64,000 nt of DNA from CAZGMN01 sp964645765 (GCA_964645765.1 CAZYBE010000015.1:12979-76978), one strand, 5' to 3'. Shown: positions 52,134-61,875, numbered from the stretch's first letter. The notes: a model not told the origin generated them from the letters alone. A program made the numbers and translations.

Positions 52134-53248
52134 AGGTCGGAATAGATTGCAGAGAACTGAGGGCTAATATAACAGGTATCGGACGGATATTGCTTGAATT
52201 TCTCAGAGAAGCAAGAAGGCAGAGGGAAGATTTTGACTTTACCCTCTTCGGCAATCAATTGACAGACTTTTTTTCATTTCCGGATGTCTTTGAAGATTAC
52301 AGAAAGGTTATCCTCCAAGAGAAGCTGACTTTATGGTGGGATCAGATTCAGCTCAAAAATGCTATAAAGAAGAATAACATTGATGTCTTTTTTTCGCCCT
52401 ACTACAAAATTCCGCTTTTAAGCAAGACAAAAACGATCTTGTCGATCTTTGATGTGACCTATCTTTTGGTGGAGCCGTATCGTTCCTCTTGGAGAAACAA
52501 ATTTTATATAAAAAATTTCATTCAGCTTGCATCTCGAAAGGCAAAGAGAATTATCACCTCTTCCCATTGGACAAAAAGTGATTTATTAAAAGGTCTCCAT
52601 TTACCCGAAGAAAAAATAGAAGTTATTTACTTGGGCGTAAATCCCAAATTTCAAGCAATTCTGGAAAAAAATAAAAGAGATTATATAAAAAAGAAATACA
52701 GAATTCAGAAGAGATATCTCCTCTATGTTGGAAATTTTCTACCTCACAAAAATGTGAAAAGTCTCATTGCTGCTTACAATTTATTGCCAGAAAATATCAG
52801 ACGAGAATACAGTCTTGTCCTTGGAGGTGGAAGACCAAAAGGGTTTAAACAAGACATTGAGCAATCAGGACTGAGTGACTCACAATCCATAATCTATTGT
52901 GGAGATATCGTGGATGAAGATTTGCCCGCACTTTATAGCGGCGCGGAACTTTTTGTCTTTCCATCGTTATATGAAGGGTTTGGATTGCCGCCAGTGGAAG
53001 CTATGGCCTGCGGCTGTCCTGTCGCCAGTTCTCATGCCTCCTCTCTTCCTGAAATTCTTGGCAATGCAGCCCTGTTCTTTAATCCTTACCAAGTTGAAGA
53101 AATATCCAAAACAGTGAAGCTCATACTGGAAAATAAAGACCTCAGAGAAAACCTCCGCCAGAAAGGGTTGGAAAGAGCGAAGCTTTTTGTCTCGGCGAGA
53201 ATGGTTGAGAAGCTCATAGCCGCCTGCAAGACAGCTTATGAGAGCTAA
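52130..53248 (+). CDS. Family 4 glycosyltransferase
   Basis: 372 residues from the ATG at 52130, which overlaps the previous stop. It begins MKVGIDCRELRANITGIGR, a form common in mannosyl- and rhamnosyltransferases such as WbaZ/MtfB. The C-terminal domain has 'LLYVGNFLPHKNVKSLIAAY' and the donor motif 'PSLYEGFGLPPVEAMACG'. It is expected on the cytoplasmic face, extending the lipid-linked repeat unit. Confidence 0.92.
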   Translation: MKVGIDCRELRANITGIGRILLEFLREARRQREDFDFTLFGNQLTDFFSFPDVFEDYRKVILQEKLTLWWDQIQLKNAIKKNNIDVFFSPYYKIPLLSKTKTILSIFDVTYLLVEPYRSSWRNKFYIKNFIQLASRKAKRIITSSHWTKSDLLKGLHLPEEKIEVIYLGVNPKFQAILEKNKRDYIKKKYRIQKRYLLYVGNFLPHKNVKSLIAAYNLLPENIRREYSLVLGGGRPKGFKQDIEQSGLSDSQSIIYCGDIVDEDLPALYSGAELFVFPSLYEGFGLPPVEAMACGCPVASSHASSLPEILGNAALFFNPYQVEEISKTVKLILENKDLRENLRQKGLERAKLFVSARMVEKLIAACKTAYES

Positions 53249-53249
53249 A

Positions 53250-54467
53250 ATGAAAATACTCTTTGTTGCCGATGTTTCGATTAAAAGTGTCATCGGAGGA
53301 GCCGAAAGAGTCCTCTATGAACAATCTTGCCGCTTGGCCGAGAAAGGGCATGAGGTTTTTATCATAACCCGAAGGCTTCCCTTTCATTCCACCTCTGATG
53401 AATTCATAAATCATGTTCATGAATTCAGATATAATATAAAACAATTCAATTTCATCACCTTTATTCTCTCCTCCATCTTGAACTCAATCAAACTCTTCTC
53501 CAGACTGGAAGAGGAAAATTCATTTGATATCATCAACTTCCATCAGCCCTTCTCCGCTTTTGGCATCAACCTGGCATCTAAAAGCAAGAAAATTAGAAAA
53601 GTATACAGTTGCCATTCCCTGGATTTTGAAGAGTTTCTAACCAGAAATCCAAACCCATCTCAACTGCTTCCAAGAATAGGCTATAGAATAAACTCCGCCA
53701 TCAGAAAATTGAATGAAAGATTCAGTATTTCCAAGAGCGACATCGTCATAGTCGCAAGCGACTTTGTCAAAAACAAGTTGATCGAATATCATAAAATAAG
53801 CCCGAAAAAAATCTATATTCGTCCTTATGGTGTTGACCTAAAAAAATTTAAATTCAATGAAAGCAAGCATACGGCGCGCAGCGAGTTAGGCTTGCCGGAA
53901 GAAAGATTCATCCTTTTCACCGTCCGTAACTTGGTCCCGAGAATGGGGCTGGAGAATCTCGTCTGCGCCATGAAAGAGGTTATCAAGTCTGTAGAGAATA
54001 TTTATCTCATCATCGGCGGTGAAGGAGAATTGAGAACAAAACTTCAAGATTTGATCTCTGAATTCAATCTGGTTGACTTCGTGAAGCTCCAGGGATTTAT
54101 ACCCGAAGAGAACCTGCCGCTCTATTATCAAGCAGCCGATTTCTTCATACTGCCCACAAGATGCCTTGAAGGCTTTGGCCTGGTCACTTTGGAAGCCCTG
54201 GCCTGCGGGACTCCTGTTTTAGGAACCCCTATCGGCGGGACAAAGGAGATTCTGGGTAAATTCGACCCATCATTTCTGTTCAAGGATATTAGCCCTGAAG
54301 TGCTGGCAGAGCTTATTATCAAAAAATATCGATATTATAAAGCAAGACCTGACGCCTATAAGCAATTGTCCCAGGGATGCCGAGATTTTGTGGAAAAAAA
54401 CTATGATTGGGAAAAAAATATTGAAGAAATCGAAGTCCTTTTCTCGGATTTGATAAAGGCAGAATAA
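53250..54467 (+). CDS. Family 4 glycosyltransferase
   Basis: 405 residues from the ATG at 53250 (an in-frame ATG at 53238 inside the previous gene is possible; GAGAG supports 53250). The N-terminal acceptor turn is 'SVIGGAERVLYEQSCRL'. The donor-binding region is 'LPTRCLEGFGLVTLEALACG', followed by 'TPIGGTKEIL'. The neighbouring bases GAATAAG lead into the next methyltransferase. A standard retaining GT-B enzyme of the locus. Confidence 0.92.
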   Translation: MKILFVADVSIKSVIGGAERVLYEQSCRLAEKGHEVFIITRRLPFHSTSDEFINHVHEFRYNIKQFNFITFILSSILNSIKLFSRLEEENSFDIINFHQPFSAFGINLASKSKKIRKVYSCHSLDFEEFLTRNPNPSQLLPRIGYRINSAIRKLNERFSISKSDIVIVASDFVKNKLIEYHKISPKKIYIRPYGVDLKKFKFNESKHTARSELGLPEERFILFTVRNLVPRMGLENLVCAMKEVIKSVENIYLIIGGEGELRTKLQDLISEFNLVDFVKLQGFIPEENLPLYYQAADFFILPTRCLEGFGLVTLEALACGTPVLGTPIGGTKEILGKFDPSFLFKDISPEVLAELIIKKYRYYKARPDAYKQLSQGCRDFVEKNYDWEKNIEEIEVLFSDLIKAE

Positions 54468-54493
54468 GTCATGCTCAGAATCTGAAAACAAAG

Positions 54494-55363
54494 ATGAAAA
54501 ATCAATGCATTCTGTGCCAGTCGAGCGATACTTCTGTTCTGTTCAAGAGAGACGCATACGCGATGGTCAGATGCAAAAAATGTGGCTTAATCTATCAGCT
54601 GCCTCAAGTCGAAAAAGATCAACATCTGAGAGAAATTCAAAAACATTATTCTGAAGTTGACCCATCTTATCGAGTCGCATATAGCCGGAAAAAGCTTTAT
54701 GAGAGATTCCTTTCCAAAATTAAGAGGATCAAAAGAAAACACTCGAGGCTTCTCGATGTCGGATGCGGTATCGGATATTTTCTATCTCTGGCCAGAAAAT
54801 ATGGCTATGATGCCTATGGCTTAGAACTCATCCCAGAGCTTGTTGAAGCCGGAATTCGAAACTACGGGTTGGCTATCCAATGCGCTGAATTTGAAGAAGC
54901 CAATTTCTCTGAAAATTATTTTGATGTTATTACCCTTTGGAATGTCTTTGAAGAGCTGTCCCATTCTAAAGAAAGCATTCTTAAGATAAAAAGAATCCTA
55001 AAACCCGAGGGTCTTCTTTTTATAAGAACGCCGAATGCCAGATTTCATTTGTTAGTATATAGAATTCAGCAGATGCTAAAAAAACTGCATCTTGAGCATA
55101 TCCTACCTTATCAGAGTTTTCTTTTTCATATCTTTAATTTTTCAAAAAAGAGTCTTGAGTGGGAATTACGCACGCATAACTTTTCTCATATTAAGATAAA
55201 AAACTCTTGGCCAACCTCTAAAGACCCCTATGCCGTCGGAAAAGCAGTTGGAATCTTAAAAATATTCGCATTTCTTATAGCCCAATTTCTGTTTTTCTTA
55301 ACCTGGGGTAAGCTAACGGTTGCGCCATCCATAGAGGTCTTTGCTGAGAATGAAAAAGCTTAA
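54494..55363 (+). CDS. SAM-dependent methyltransferase with N-terminal zinc ribbon
   Basis: 289 residues. A zinc pair CILCQSSD / CKKCGLIYQ lies in the first 40 residues. Motif I is LLDVGCGIGYFLSLA and the post-motif is 'LWNVFEELSHSKE'. Same architecture as the gene at 46383; the two are probably paralogous sugar methyltransferases of different specificity. A hydrophobic stretch near 255-270 may touch the membrane. Its end overlaps the next glycosyltransferase start by 14 bases. Confidence 0.87.
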   Translation: MKNQCILCQSSDTSVLFKRDAYAMVRCKKCGLIYQLPQVEKDQHLREIQKHYSEVDPSYRVAYSRKKLYERFLSKIKRIKRKHSRLLDVGCGIGYFLSLARKYGYDAYGLELIPELVEAGIRNYGLAIQCAEFEEANFSENYFDVITLWNVFEELSHSKESILKIKRILKPEGLLFIRTPNARFHLLVYRIQQMLKKLHLEHILPYQSFLFHIFNFSKKSLEWELRTHNFSHIKIKNSWPTSKDPYAVGKAVGILKIFAFLIAQFLFFLTWGKLTVAPSIEVFAENEKA

Positions 55364-56516
55364 AGTCCTGTACCTCATCACTCGTCTCGATAAAGGCGGG
55401 TCTGCAGAAGATATTTTCATTACGGCGATAGAATTGGATAGAAGAAAATATGAAGTGACTTTGATGAGCGGGCCAGTCGAAGACCCAGGGCAGGACAGGA
55501 AAAAGGAAATTGAGGAATGTGGAATTAGGCATATTTTCATTCCGGAATTAGTCCGCAACATCAACCTTTTTAAAGATTTAATAGCTTTCCTGAAGATTTA
55601 TCGGGTCTTAAGGAAGGAAAAATTTGATATTGTTCATACCCATACATCAAAAGCCGGGCTCTTGGGAAGGCTGGCGGCTAAGCTGGCTAGAGTCCCGATT
55701 ATCATCTATACCCCTCATGGTCATGTCTTTTTTGGCTACTTCAGCTCGTTAAAAACAAAGATATTCATTCTTCTTGAAAAGCTCGCCTCCCCTCTGGCAG
55801 ATAAAATAGTGGCTAAAACAAATGCAGAAAAAGAAGATTATATCTCCTATAAAATTACCAGTGAGCGTAGACTTACCATTATCTGCAGCGGGATAGACTT
55901 AAACAGGTTCAAGGAATTATCTTCCGATGAAAAACTAAAGATTAAAAAAGAGCTGGGAATACCCGAGAATTCTTTGGTCGTCGGCACGGCTGGAAGGCTG
56001 GTGCCTGTTAAAGGGCCTGAATTCTTGATTGAAGCTTCAAAGATAATCGTCTCCAAATATCCTGACACCTATTTTCTTTTCGCTGGCGATGGGCCGCTCC
56101 GGCAGAATTTGGAGATGAAAGCGCTTCAGATAGGAGTGAAGAAAAATATTATTTTTCTTGGCTGGAGAGACGATGTCGCAAAAATCATTTCCATCTTTGA
56201 TATTTTTGTTCTTCCTTCTTTGAACGAAGCAATGGGCCGCGTTTTAGTCGAAGCGATGGCTCTTCGAAAGCCGATCGTGGCCAGCCGCGTCGGAGGAATA
56301 CCAGATTTGGTCGCTCATGGCAAGAATGGCTTCTTGATCCAGCCAAAAAACCCGATGGAATTGGCAAAACACATCGAGCTCCTTCTCGAAGACCGAGGGG
56401 AAAGAGAGAAAATGGGATCCGCCGGCCAAGAGACGATTTTTAATTTCAGCAAGGAAAGGATGATTGAAGATACGGAGAAACTCTATGAAGAACTAAGGTT
56501 TCGAAAAAATATTTAA
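55350..56516 (+). CDS. Family 4 glycosyltransferase, last gene of the rightward unit
   Basis: 388 residues from the ATG at 55350. The N-terminus is KVLYLITRLDKGGSAEDI, which resembles the first-sugar transferases acting on undecaprenyl-linked HexNAc (PglA/WbnH-like). Donor motif 'PSLNEAMGRVLVEAMALRK' and 'GGIPDLVAHG' follow. It ends 57 bases from the converging WecA/MraY-like gene; no strong terminator hairpin lies between them. Confidence 0.9.
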   Translation: MKKLKVLYLITRLDKGGSAEDIFITAIELDRRKYEVTLMSGPVEDPGQDRKKEIEECGIRHIFIPELVRNINLFKDLIAFLKIYRVLRKEKFDIVHTHTSKAGLLGRLAAKLARVPIIIYTPHGHVFFGYFSSLKTKIFILLEKLASPLADKIVAKTNAEKEDYISYKITSERRLTIICSGIDLNRFKELSSDEKLKIKKELGIPENSLVVGTAGRLVPVKGPEFLIEASKIIVSKYPDTYFLFAGDGPLRQNLEMKALQIGVKKNIIFLGWRDDVAKIISIFDIFVLPSLNEAMGRVLVEAMALRKPIVASRVGGIPDLVAHGKNGFLIQPKNPMELAKHIELLLEDRGEREKMGSAGQETIFNFSKERMIEDTEKLYEELRFRKNI

Positions 56517-56572
56517 CTTTAAACGATAAAATGCAGTTTTTTAGGGAACAATTAGAAATGATGTTTTTATAA

Positions 56573-57664
56573 CTACCGAGGGGGAGACCCCTTTTCCTTG
56601 CTGAGTTTTCGTTCGGCAAGCATCAGGATGACAATGATGACAAACATAAAAAAAGACTGGAGAAATCCAAGATAAGCTCTTAAATTCTCCCCAGCCCGAA
56701 GCTCTATACCACCTATTCCCAGACAAGCTGTTATTAAATAGATGAGCAAGACTGTTTGAGTTTCATTAAACCCCAAAGACACCAAACGATGATGGAGATG
56801 GTCCTTGCCTGTGTATTCGATCCATTCCTTGAAATTTCTGACCGCTCCGCTCAAAACTCTAGCGACAGTTATATAGACCATATCAAAGATAAACACACTC
56901 AGAACCAGGATAGGGAGACTCAAAGCAACCTTTGGATTTCTCTCGGCCCAGCCGCCCATCACGGCTATTCCGGCTAAGGTGAATCCCAAAAAAGTACTCC
57001 CTGTATCCCCTAAAAATATGGAGGCGGGCTTAAAATTGAATCTTAAAAAACCCAACGAGCTCCCAGCCAGAGCGATGGTCAAATATCCTAAATAGGATTG
57101 ATGAGTTATTTGAGCCACAACAAAAAAGCAAAACGAGCAAATCGTTGTTAAACCTGCAGCCAGCCCATCCATCCCGTCAAAAAAATTCACCGCATTTGTT
57201 ATTCCCACCGTCCAGATCACAGTCAGAATAATCTCCCCCCCATTTCCCCACCATGTATTCGGCAAAAAGTCCAGCTTTACGCCGCAGAGAATCATGGTCG
57301 TTGAAGCCAATAACTGGGAAAGCAACTTTAGGGTGGCTGACAACTTCTTTATATCATCGATCATTCCCACCAGCAGAATTATTGTGCCTCCCATAATGAC
57401 GCCCTTTAGCTCAATTGAAAAATCAAAATTTAGGATGATTGTCGCCATATAAGAAATATAGATGGCCAGACCTCCCAAGAGAGGGATGGGCTTCTTATGA
57501 ATTTTTCTCTCATCGGGGATGTCCAGTATTTTGAGCCTGCTTGCCAAAAATCTCACGAGAGGAGTCAAGGCGAATGTTAAAAGAAAGGAAAAAAGGAGGA
57601 GGAAGAACCACCTGTAGGGGATTCCGGATAAAAAGGAATGAAGAAGGAGCAGCAAATTTCTCAT
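56573..57664 (-). CDS. WecA/MraY-type undecaprenyl-phosphate sugar-1-phosphate transferase
   Basis: 363 residues with about 10-11 membrane helices. Catalytic loops carry VGMIDDIKKLSA (the DD pair), 'NAVNFFDGMDGLAAG' and GDTGSTFLGF, followed by a His-rich loop KDHLHHRLVSLGF. The family attaches GlcNAc-1-P, GalNAc-1-P or a similar residue to undecaprenyl phosphate. The absence of mur neighbours and the polysaccharide context favour WecA/TagO over MraY. It is the last gene of the leftward operon. Confidence 0.9.
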   Translation of the reverse strand: MRNLLLLLHSFLSGIPYRWFFLLLFSFLLTFALTPLVRFLASRLKILDIPDERKIHKKPIPLLGGLAIYISYMATIILNFDFSIELKGVIMGGTIILLVGMIDDIKKLSATLKLLSQLLASTTMILCGVKLDFLPNTWWGNGGEIILTVIWTVGITNAVNFFDGMDGLAAGLTTICSFCFFVVAQITHQSYLGYLTIALAGSSLGFLRFNFKPASIFLGDTGSTFLGFTLAGIAVMGGWAERNPKVALSLPILVLSVFIFDMVYITVARVLSGAVRNFKEWIEYTGKDHLHHRLVSLGFNETQTVLLIYLITACLGIGGIELRAGENLRAYLGFLQSFFMFVIIVILMLAERKLSKEKGSPPR

Positions 57665-57682
57665 AATATTTAAAACAATATA

Positions 57683-58732
57683 TTAAAAAATTTCCTTGAC
57701 GACTGCAATGATTCTTTCAATCTCTTCTTCTTGAAGCGAGGGATAAAGAGGGATGGAAATTGTCCTCTCCCAGGCTTCCATGGTGTTGGGAAAACCTGAG
57801 AGGTTAAAATAGAGATGAAGGGGGATATAGACAGGCCGTTGGCACATAACCTTTTTCTGCTGCAACTTCTCAAGATAAGGAGAAGCCTTGCTTTTTGTTT
57901 TGACCACAAACCGGTAATAGATAGGCTCCTTGCCCTCTTTGCAGAACGGCAGAGAGAAATCACAATCCTTAAACTCTTCAAAATAGCGGGTGGCGATCTC
58001 TCTCCGCTTAGCAATGAAATTTTTTAAAAAAGCCAGCTGGCTGATCCCGAGAGAAGCCTGAACGTCTGTCATCTTGTAGTTATAGCGCAAAACATAGATG
58101 TCCCGGTTGTCATAATCTCTGAGGTCTTTAATCCTGGAAATCAACTCTTCAGAATCGCTCAAGACCATGCCGCCCTCACCAGTGGTCAGCACTTTGGTGG
58201 CATAAAAAGAAAAAACAGAGAGGAGACCAAAGCTACCGGCATTGCCTCCTTTGAAGCTTGCACCGATGGCCTGCGCACAATCCTCAATCAGAGGAACGCC
58301 CAGGCCGGATAACTCCTCCAACTCTGCTGGACAGCCGAACATATGGGGGACAATGATAGCTCTGGTTTTCCTGGTTATCGCCCCTCTGGCCGCAGCCGCC
58401 GAGATGTTGAAATTTAGAGGCTCAATGTCGACCATAACTGGAGTTGCTCCCGCATAATTGACTGAATTGAGGACAGCCGCACAAACAAAAGAGGGAATGA
58501 TGACTTCGTCTTTCTCCCTTATATCCAACGCTAATAAAGCCAGATGAAGGGCTGAAGTGCCGGAGCTTGCAACTGCCGCCTTCTTTTTGCCGATGAAATC
58601 TTCAAATTTTCTTTCAAATTCTTTGACTCGAGGCCCTTGTGACAATTGCCCTGATTTAAGGGCGTTCGTCACCGCCTTGATATCTGTATCCGAGATATAA
58701 GGACGGGAATGAGGAATTATATCATCTGACAT
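57683..58732 (-). CDS. DegT/DnrJ/EryC1/StrS sugar aminotransferase
   Basis: 349 residues from the ATG at 58732, which overlaps the end of the PIG-L gene by 11 bases; a start 36 bases upstream is possible but lies deeper in that gene. The PLP-binding Lys is in SFYATKVLTTGEGG (about 179), and 'SSGTSALHLALLAL' is the phosphate-binding segment. The family adds an amino group to a keto-sugar nucleotide. No dehydratase or epimerase partner is in the window, so the keto-sugar source is elsewhere. It works with the PIG-L deacetylase by context. Confidence 0.92.
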   Translation of the reverse strand: MSDDIIPHSRPYISDTDIKAVTNALKSGQLSQGPRVKEFERKFEDFIGKKKAAVASSGTSALHLALLALDIREKDEVIIPSFVCAAVLNSVNYAGATPVMVDIEPLNFNISAAAARGAITRKTRAIIVPHMFGCPAELEELSGLGVPLIEDCAQAIGASFKGGNAGSFGLLSVFSFYATKVLTTGEGGMVLSDSEELISRIKDLRDYDNRDIYVLRYNYKMTDVQASLGISQLAFLKNFIAKRREIATRYFEEFKDCDFSLPFCKEGKEPIYYRFVVKTKSKASPYLEKLQQKKVMCQRPVYIPLHLYFNLSGFPNTMEAWERTISIPLYPSLQEEEIERIIAVVKEIF

Positions 58733-59339
58733 CGCGTAAATATCTGAAAGCCTTAAAGCCTTCGGCATACTTGACTTTTCCCTGAAATCCCCTGAAATTG
58801 GCTATGGCCTTGACACTTTCAACCATGTCTAATTTCGTAGGATAAGATTTAGCCACTTGCGAAGAATAGATTTTTATTAACCTTTGCTTCTCCTCCAAGA
58901 CATCCTCAATATCCACGAATATATCCGGCTCAAAATTCACTGATGTATAATCTTCATAAAAGAAGACTTTCTTGACATAGCGAGTGGCAGCCAGGGCACA
59001 CTCAGCCAAAGTCCGGTGGTCCTGATGGATATCATAGAGGTAATTGACATAAACTTCATCCGGCATGACTTTGGCGATGACTTGATCAATGCGAGTGATG
59101 ATAATTCTATCATTGGGCAATTCTGTATCGGTATATCCACCCCAAAATATCTCCTTCACTCCCAATAATCTCATCGCCTCTTCCTGTTCTCTCAGCCTGA
59201 CCTTGGGGTCTCCGCCAAATTCTCCCTTGGTCAAGACCATGAAATAGATGTTCTCCCCATTCCTGGCAAATTTGAGAAATGTTCCTCCGCAGCCGTATTC
59301 AATATCGTCCGGATGTGCTCCTAATGCTAGGATATTCAA
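58722..59339 (-). CDS. PIG-L/LmbE family deacetylase
   Basis: 205 residues. The zinc-binding signature AHPDDIEYG lies at residues 8-16, with the third ligand in YDIHQDHRT (about 103-111). The family removes N-acetyl groups from GlcNAc-type sugars or sugar conjugates. It sits between WbqC (1 base gap) and DegT (overlap), so these products are tightly coupled. In polysaccharide loci it may expose an amine on a sugar for later acylation. Confidence 0.92.
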   Translation of the reverse strand: MNILALGAHPDDIEYGCGGTFLKFARNGENIYFMVLTKGEFGGDPKVRLREQEEAMRLLGVKEIFWGGYTDTELPNDRIIITRIDQVIAKVMPDEVYVNYLYDIHQDHRTLAECALAATRYVKKVFFYEDYTSVNFEPDIFVDIEDVLEEKQRLIKIYSSQVAKSYPTKLDMVESVKAIANFRGFQGKVKYAEGFKAFRYLRDVR

Positions 59340-59340
59340 T

Positions 59341-60024
59341 TCACCCTCCTTTCTTTAGGATTGAAAGGCTTCCCGGGCCACAATTAAACAATAAATCGAC
59401 AACTGATAGATAGGGCTCAAATTCCCCAAAGAGCTGGGGATAGAGCGGATGTTTATAGCTTTGAAAGATGACCTGAATTCTTTCTTTTTTGAATTCATCC
59501 AAATCCAGATATTTTGCTCCATCTTGACCGGAGAGGTAGACTTCTGCTCCAACCAGCTTGCAGAGGTCGACCAGCCGCTCTGTCGGGCCTTCTCTCGATT
59601 GATACTCTGAAGCCAGCCGAAATTTTTTATTCGAAATATCCAGGGCCTTGACCAGATAGTGAACAAGATGGAGGTTGATATCCAGCAAACGCCTCCATTC
59701 TTGTGCATAAGTCTTCACAAAAAAATCAAGATGTTCTTTGAAAAAAGGCGCCTTTGAATAGTTTGTAACCAAAGCCTGAAGGTGCTTGTTGCCCCAATGA
59801 ACCGTGTTATTGATTTCGACTTCATTGATTTTCTGCCCAAAGCTGTGAATGACCGGGACAGAAAGCCATTGCCATGTCTGGTCGGTCTTGATCTTATTCC
59901 GATTCTGCCATTCGTTTTTTTTAAACTGGACGTTATCCAGAAAGATAAAGATATCGCATCCTGCAATCTTGTCAAAATATCCTAACCAGGGCAAGTATTG
60001 AGGCTGATGGATGGAAACAATCAT
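59341..60024 (-). CDS. WbqC family protein
   Basis: 227 residues. The N-terminal 'VSIHQPQYLPWLGYFDKI' and 'FIFLDNVQFKKNEWQNRNKI' are the family hallmarks, followed by a C-terminal 'FNCGPGSLSIL'. WbqC proteins are found in O-antigen loci and are proposed to act with aminotransferases or glycine-type sugar modification; the reaction is unproven. It lies 4 bases after the HD-GYP gene. Confidence 0.88.
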   Translation of the reverse strand: MIVSIHQPQYLPWLGYFDKIAGCDIFIFLDNVQFKKNEWQNRNKIKTDQTWQWLSVPVIHSFGQKINEVEINNTVHWGNKHLQALVTNYSKAPFFKEHLDFFVKTYAQEWRRLLDINLHLVHYLVKALDISNKKFRLASEYQSREGPTERLVDLCKLVGAEVYLSGQDGAKYLDLDEFKKERIQVIFQSYKHPLYPQLFGEFEPYLSVVDLLFNCGPGSLSILKKGG

Positions 60025-60028
60025 TCAA

Positions 60029-61033
60029 TTACAGGTCGTTCTCATCTATCGCTTTTTCAATGTAGAGAATAGAGGATTTGGTTAAATCAATTTTCGTTGG
60101 CTTCTCCGGAGGCTTTCCCTCTTTGTCAAAATAAATCTCCACAATTGGCCGGAGGGCAAGGCCCTCATTGACGCCAACAACCCTGGCGATTTCACCGTTG
60201 TTGAGCAGGATAAAACTTCCTATAGGATAAGGAGTGACAAGATTCAAGAAGGTTTTTACCAGCTCCGGGTCGAAAGAGTTTTTCCCCTCCTGGATAATCA
60301 TTTTTACAGCATCATAGGGAATAAACTTACTCCGGCGATAGGGGCGAGGATGGGTTAAGGCTTCATAGACTTCGAGTATGGCCACAATTCTTGCGCATTC
60401 GGCGATATCCTCTCCCTTTTTTCCTTCGGGATAGCCTGTTCCGTCCATTTTTTCATGGTGTTGATGGATGACCATAGCCGCGGATTTTGGAGCATTTTTG
60501 ATATTTCTCAATAGCTCAAGGCCATAGAGCGGATGTTCTTTAACCATCCTCTCTTCCTCTTTGTCGAGCTTTGAGGGCTTGATGATGACTTTTAGAGGAA
60601 TCTTCAGCATGCCGATATCATGGAGCAGCGCCGAAGCGCAGAAATCGATGAGCTTGTTTTCCTCGTATTCAAGAGCTAAGCCGAGGCAAGCGGATAGAAC
60701 CGCAACATTGATTGAATGCAAATAAATAAAATCTTCTTTTTCATTGTAAAAAGCAAAAATATTTATCAGAGATAATAAAAGATTATTGCTGTAGTGAATT
60801 TTTGTAATCAGAGTTTCCGCAATATCAATAACTTCCTCTCCTTCAACACTCTGACCCCTTCTTAGATCCTCCATCATTATTTTGGTAAGAAGGACTGAAC
60901 TCTCGTATATCTTTTTTATCTCAGCTAAGCTTTCCACCCTTTCCTTTGCCTTAACAGCATCTGATATTTGAGGTCGTTCTTCTTGGCCTTTTATCTCGGG
61001 AGTTTTTCTGATAATTTCAGATAGCTTGACCAT
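60029..61033 (-). CDS. HD-GYP domain protein
   Basis: 334 residues. A helical N-terminal part (1 to about 100) is followed by the HD-GYP domain: LLHDIGMLKIP (HD pair), HQHHEKMDGTGYPEG (GYP as TGYP) and 'CARIVAILEVYEAL'. The C-terminal 60 residues resemble an SH3-like tail seen in similar proteins ('GSFILLNNGEIARVVG'). It likely hydrolyses cyclic-di-GMP and could tune polysaccharide output. It sits 5 bases after the ATPase gene in the same operon. Confidence 0.9.
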   Translation of the reverse strand: MVKLSEIIRKTPEIKGQEERPQISDAVKAKERVESLAEIKKIYESSVLLTKIMMEDLRRGQSVEGEEVIDIAETLITKIHYSNNLLLSLINIFAFYNEKEDFIYLHSINVAVLSACLGLALEYEENKLIDFCASALLHDIGMLKIPLKVIIKPSKLDKEEERMVKEHPLYGLELLRNIKNAPKSAAMVIHQHHEKMDGTGYPEGKKGEDIAECARIVAILEVYEALTHPRPYRRSKFIPYDAVKMIIQEGKNSFDPELVKTFLNLVTPYPIGSFILLNNGEIARVVGVNEGLALRPIVEIYFDKEGKPPEKPTKIDLTKSSILYIEKAIDENDL

Positions 61034-61038
61034 GGCAA

Positions 61039-61842
61039 TTAAGTTTTTAGGTCATAAGCAGCTTTCTTAATTATATCTTCGCTGATTTCTTTAAGTCTCT
61101 GAGTGAACCCCAAGAGCAGGCCCATATCACAGATTGTGTTTATCAACCGCGGAACTCCATCCGAATGAACCCAGACCAAGCTGAAGGCGTTATCGCTGAA
61201 AATCTTTGCTTCCGTTCCAGCCACTTTTAACCGATGAGTTATATAATACTTGGTATCTTCCTTGCTCAGAGGATTAAGATGATAACGTATGGCTAATCGC
61301 TGCTTAAGTTGTTTAAGTCTATCGACGATGGCTCGCAATTCAGGCTGACCGATAAGGATAAGTGTCAGTAAAAATCTGTCATTCAATTGAAAATTCAAAA
61401 GAAGTCTGAGCTCTTCGAACGTCTCGAGGTTTTTAATAGTCTGGGCTTCGTCGATGATGATAACGGTTTCCTTGTGTATGTTCAGATTCTCGTAGAAACG
61501 CTCATTGAGTTTCGTCAGCAGTTCAGGTTTGGCTGAGTCTGAGGAAATTTTTATGCCCAGTTGAGAGCAAATCTCTCTCAAGAGTTCGACCGGGCTCATA
61601 AGAGGATTCGTGACCAGGCCAATTTCATACTTATCTTGAGGCAAGAGTTGAAAAAGGAGCCTGCTGATGACTGTTTTGCCGCAGCCATATTCACCAGTCA
61701 AGAGAGCCGCTCCCTTGCGTTCCTCAACAGCATAGGTCAATCGCGTTGCAGCTTCTAAATGCTCGTGAGAAGAATAAAGAAAGCGGGGGTCAGGAGTATT
61801 TTCGAAGGGCTTTTCTTTAAGTTTCCAGTAACTCTCGTACAT
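61039..61842 (-). CDS. ExeA/XrtA-associated AAA ATPase
   Basis: 267 residues from the ATG at 61842; longer starts fall inside the promoter. Begins MYESYWKLKEKPFENTPDPR, the typical opening of ExeA/GspA-like ATPases. Walker A GEYGCGKT (50-57), Walker B VIIIDEAQ (about 128) and a sensor 'ILIGQPEL' follow. Close relatives accompany exosortase (XrtA) polysaccharide loci. It may power or regulate assembly of the export machinery. It heads the leftward operon. Confidence 0.9.
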   Translation of the reverse strand: MYESYWKLKEKPFENTPDPRFLYSSHEHLEAATRLTYAVEERKGAALLTGEYGCGKTVISRLLFQLLPQDKYEIGLVTNPLMSPVELLREICSQLGIKISSDSAKPELLTKLNERFYENLNIHKETVIIIDEAQTIKNLETFEELRLLLNFQLNDRFLLTLILIGQPELRAIVDRLKQLKQRLAIRYHLNPLSKEDTKYYITHRLKVAGTEAKIFSDNAFSLVWVHSDGVPRLINTICDMGLLLGFTQRLKEISEDIIKKAAYDLKT

Positions 61843-61875
61843 ATTATCTTCTAGATAACGGATTTTCTCATGATG

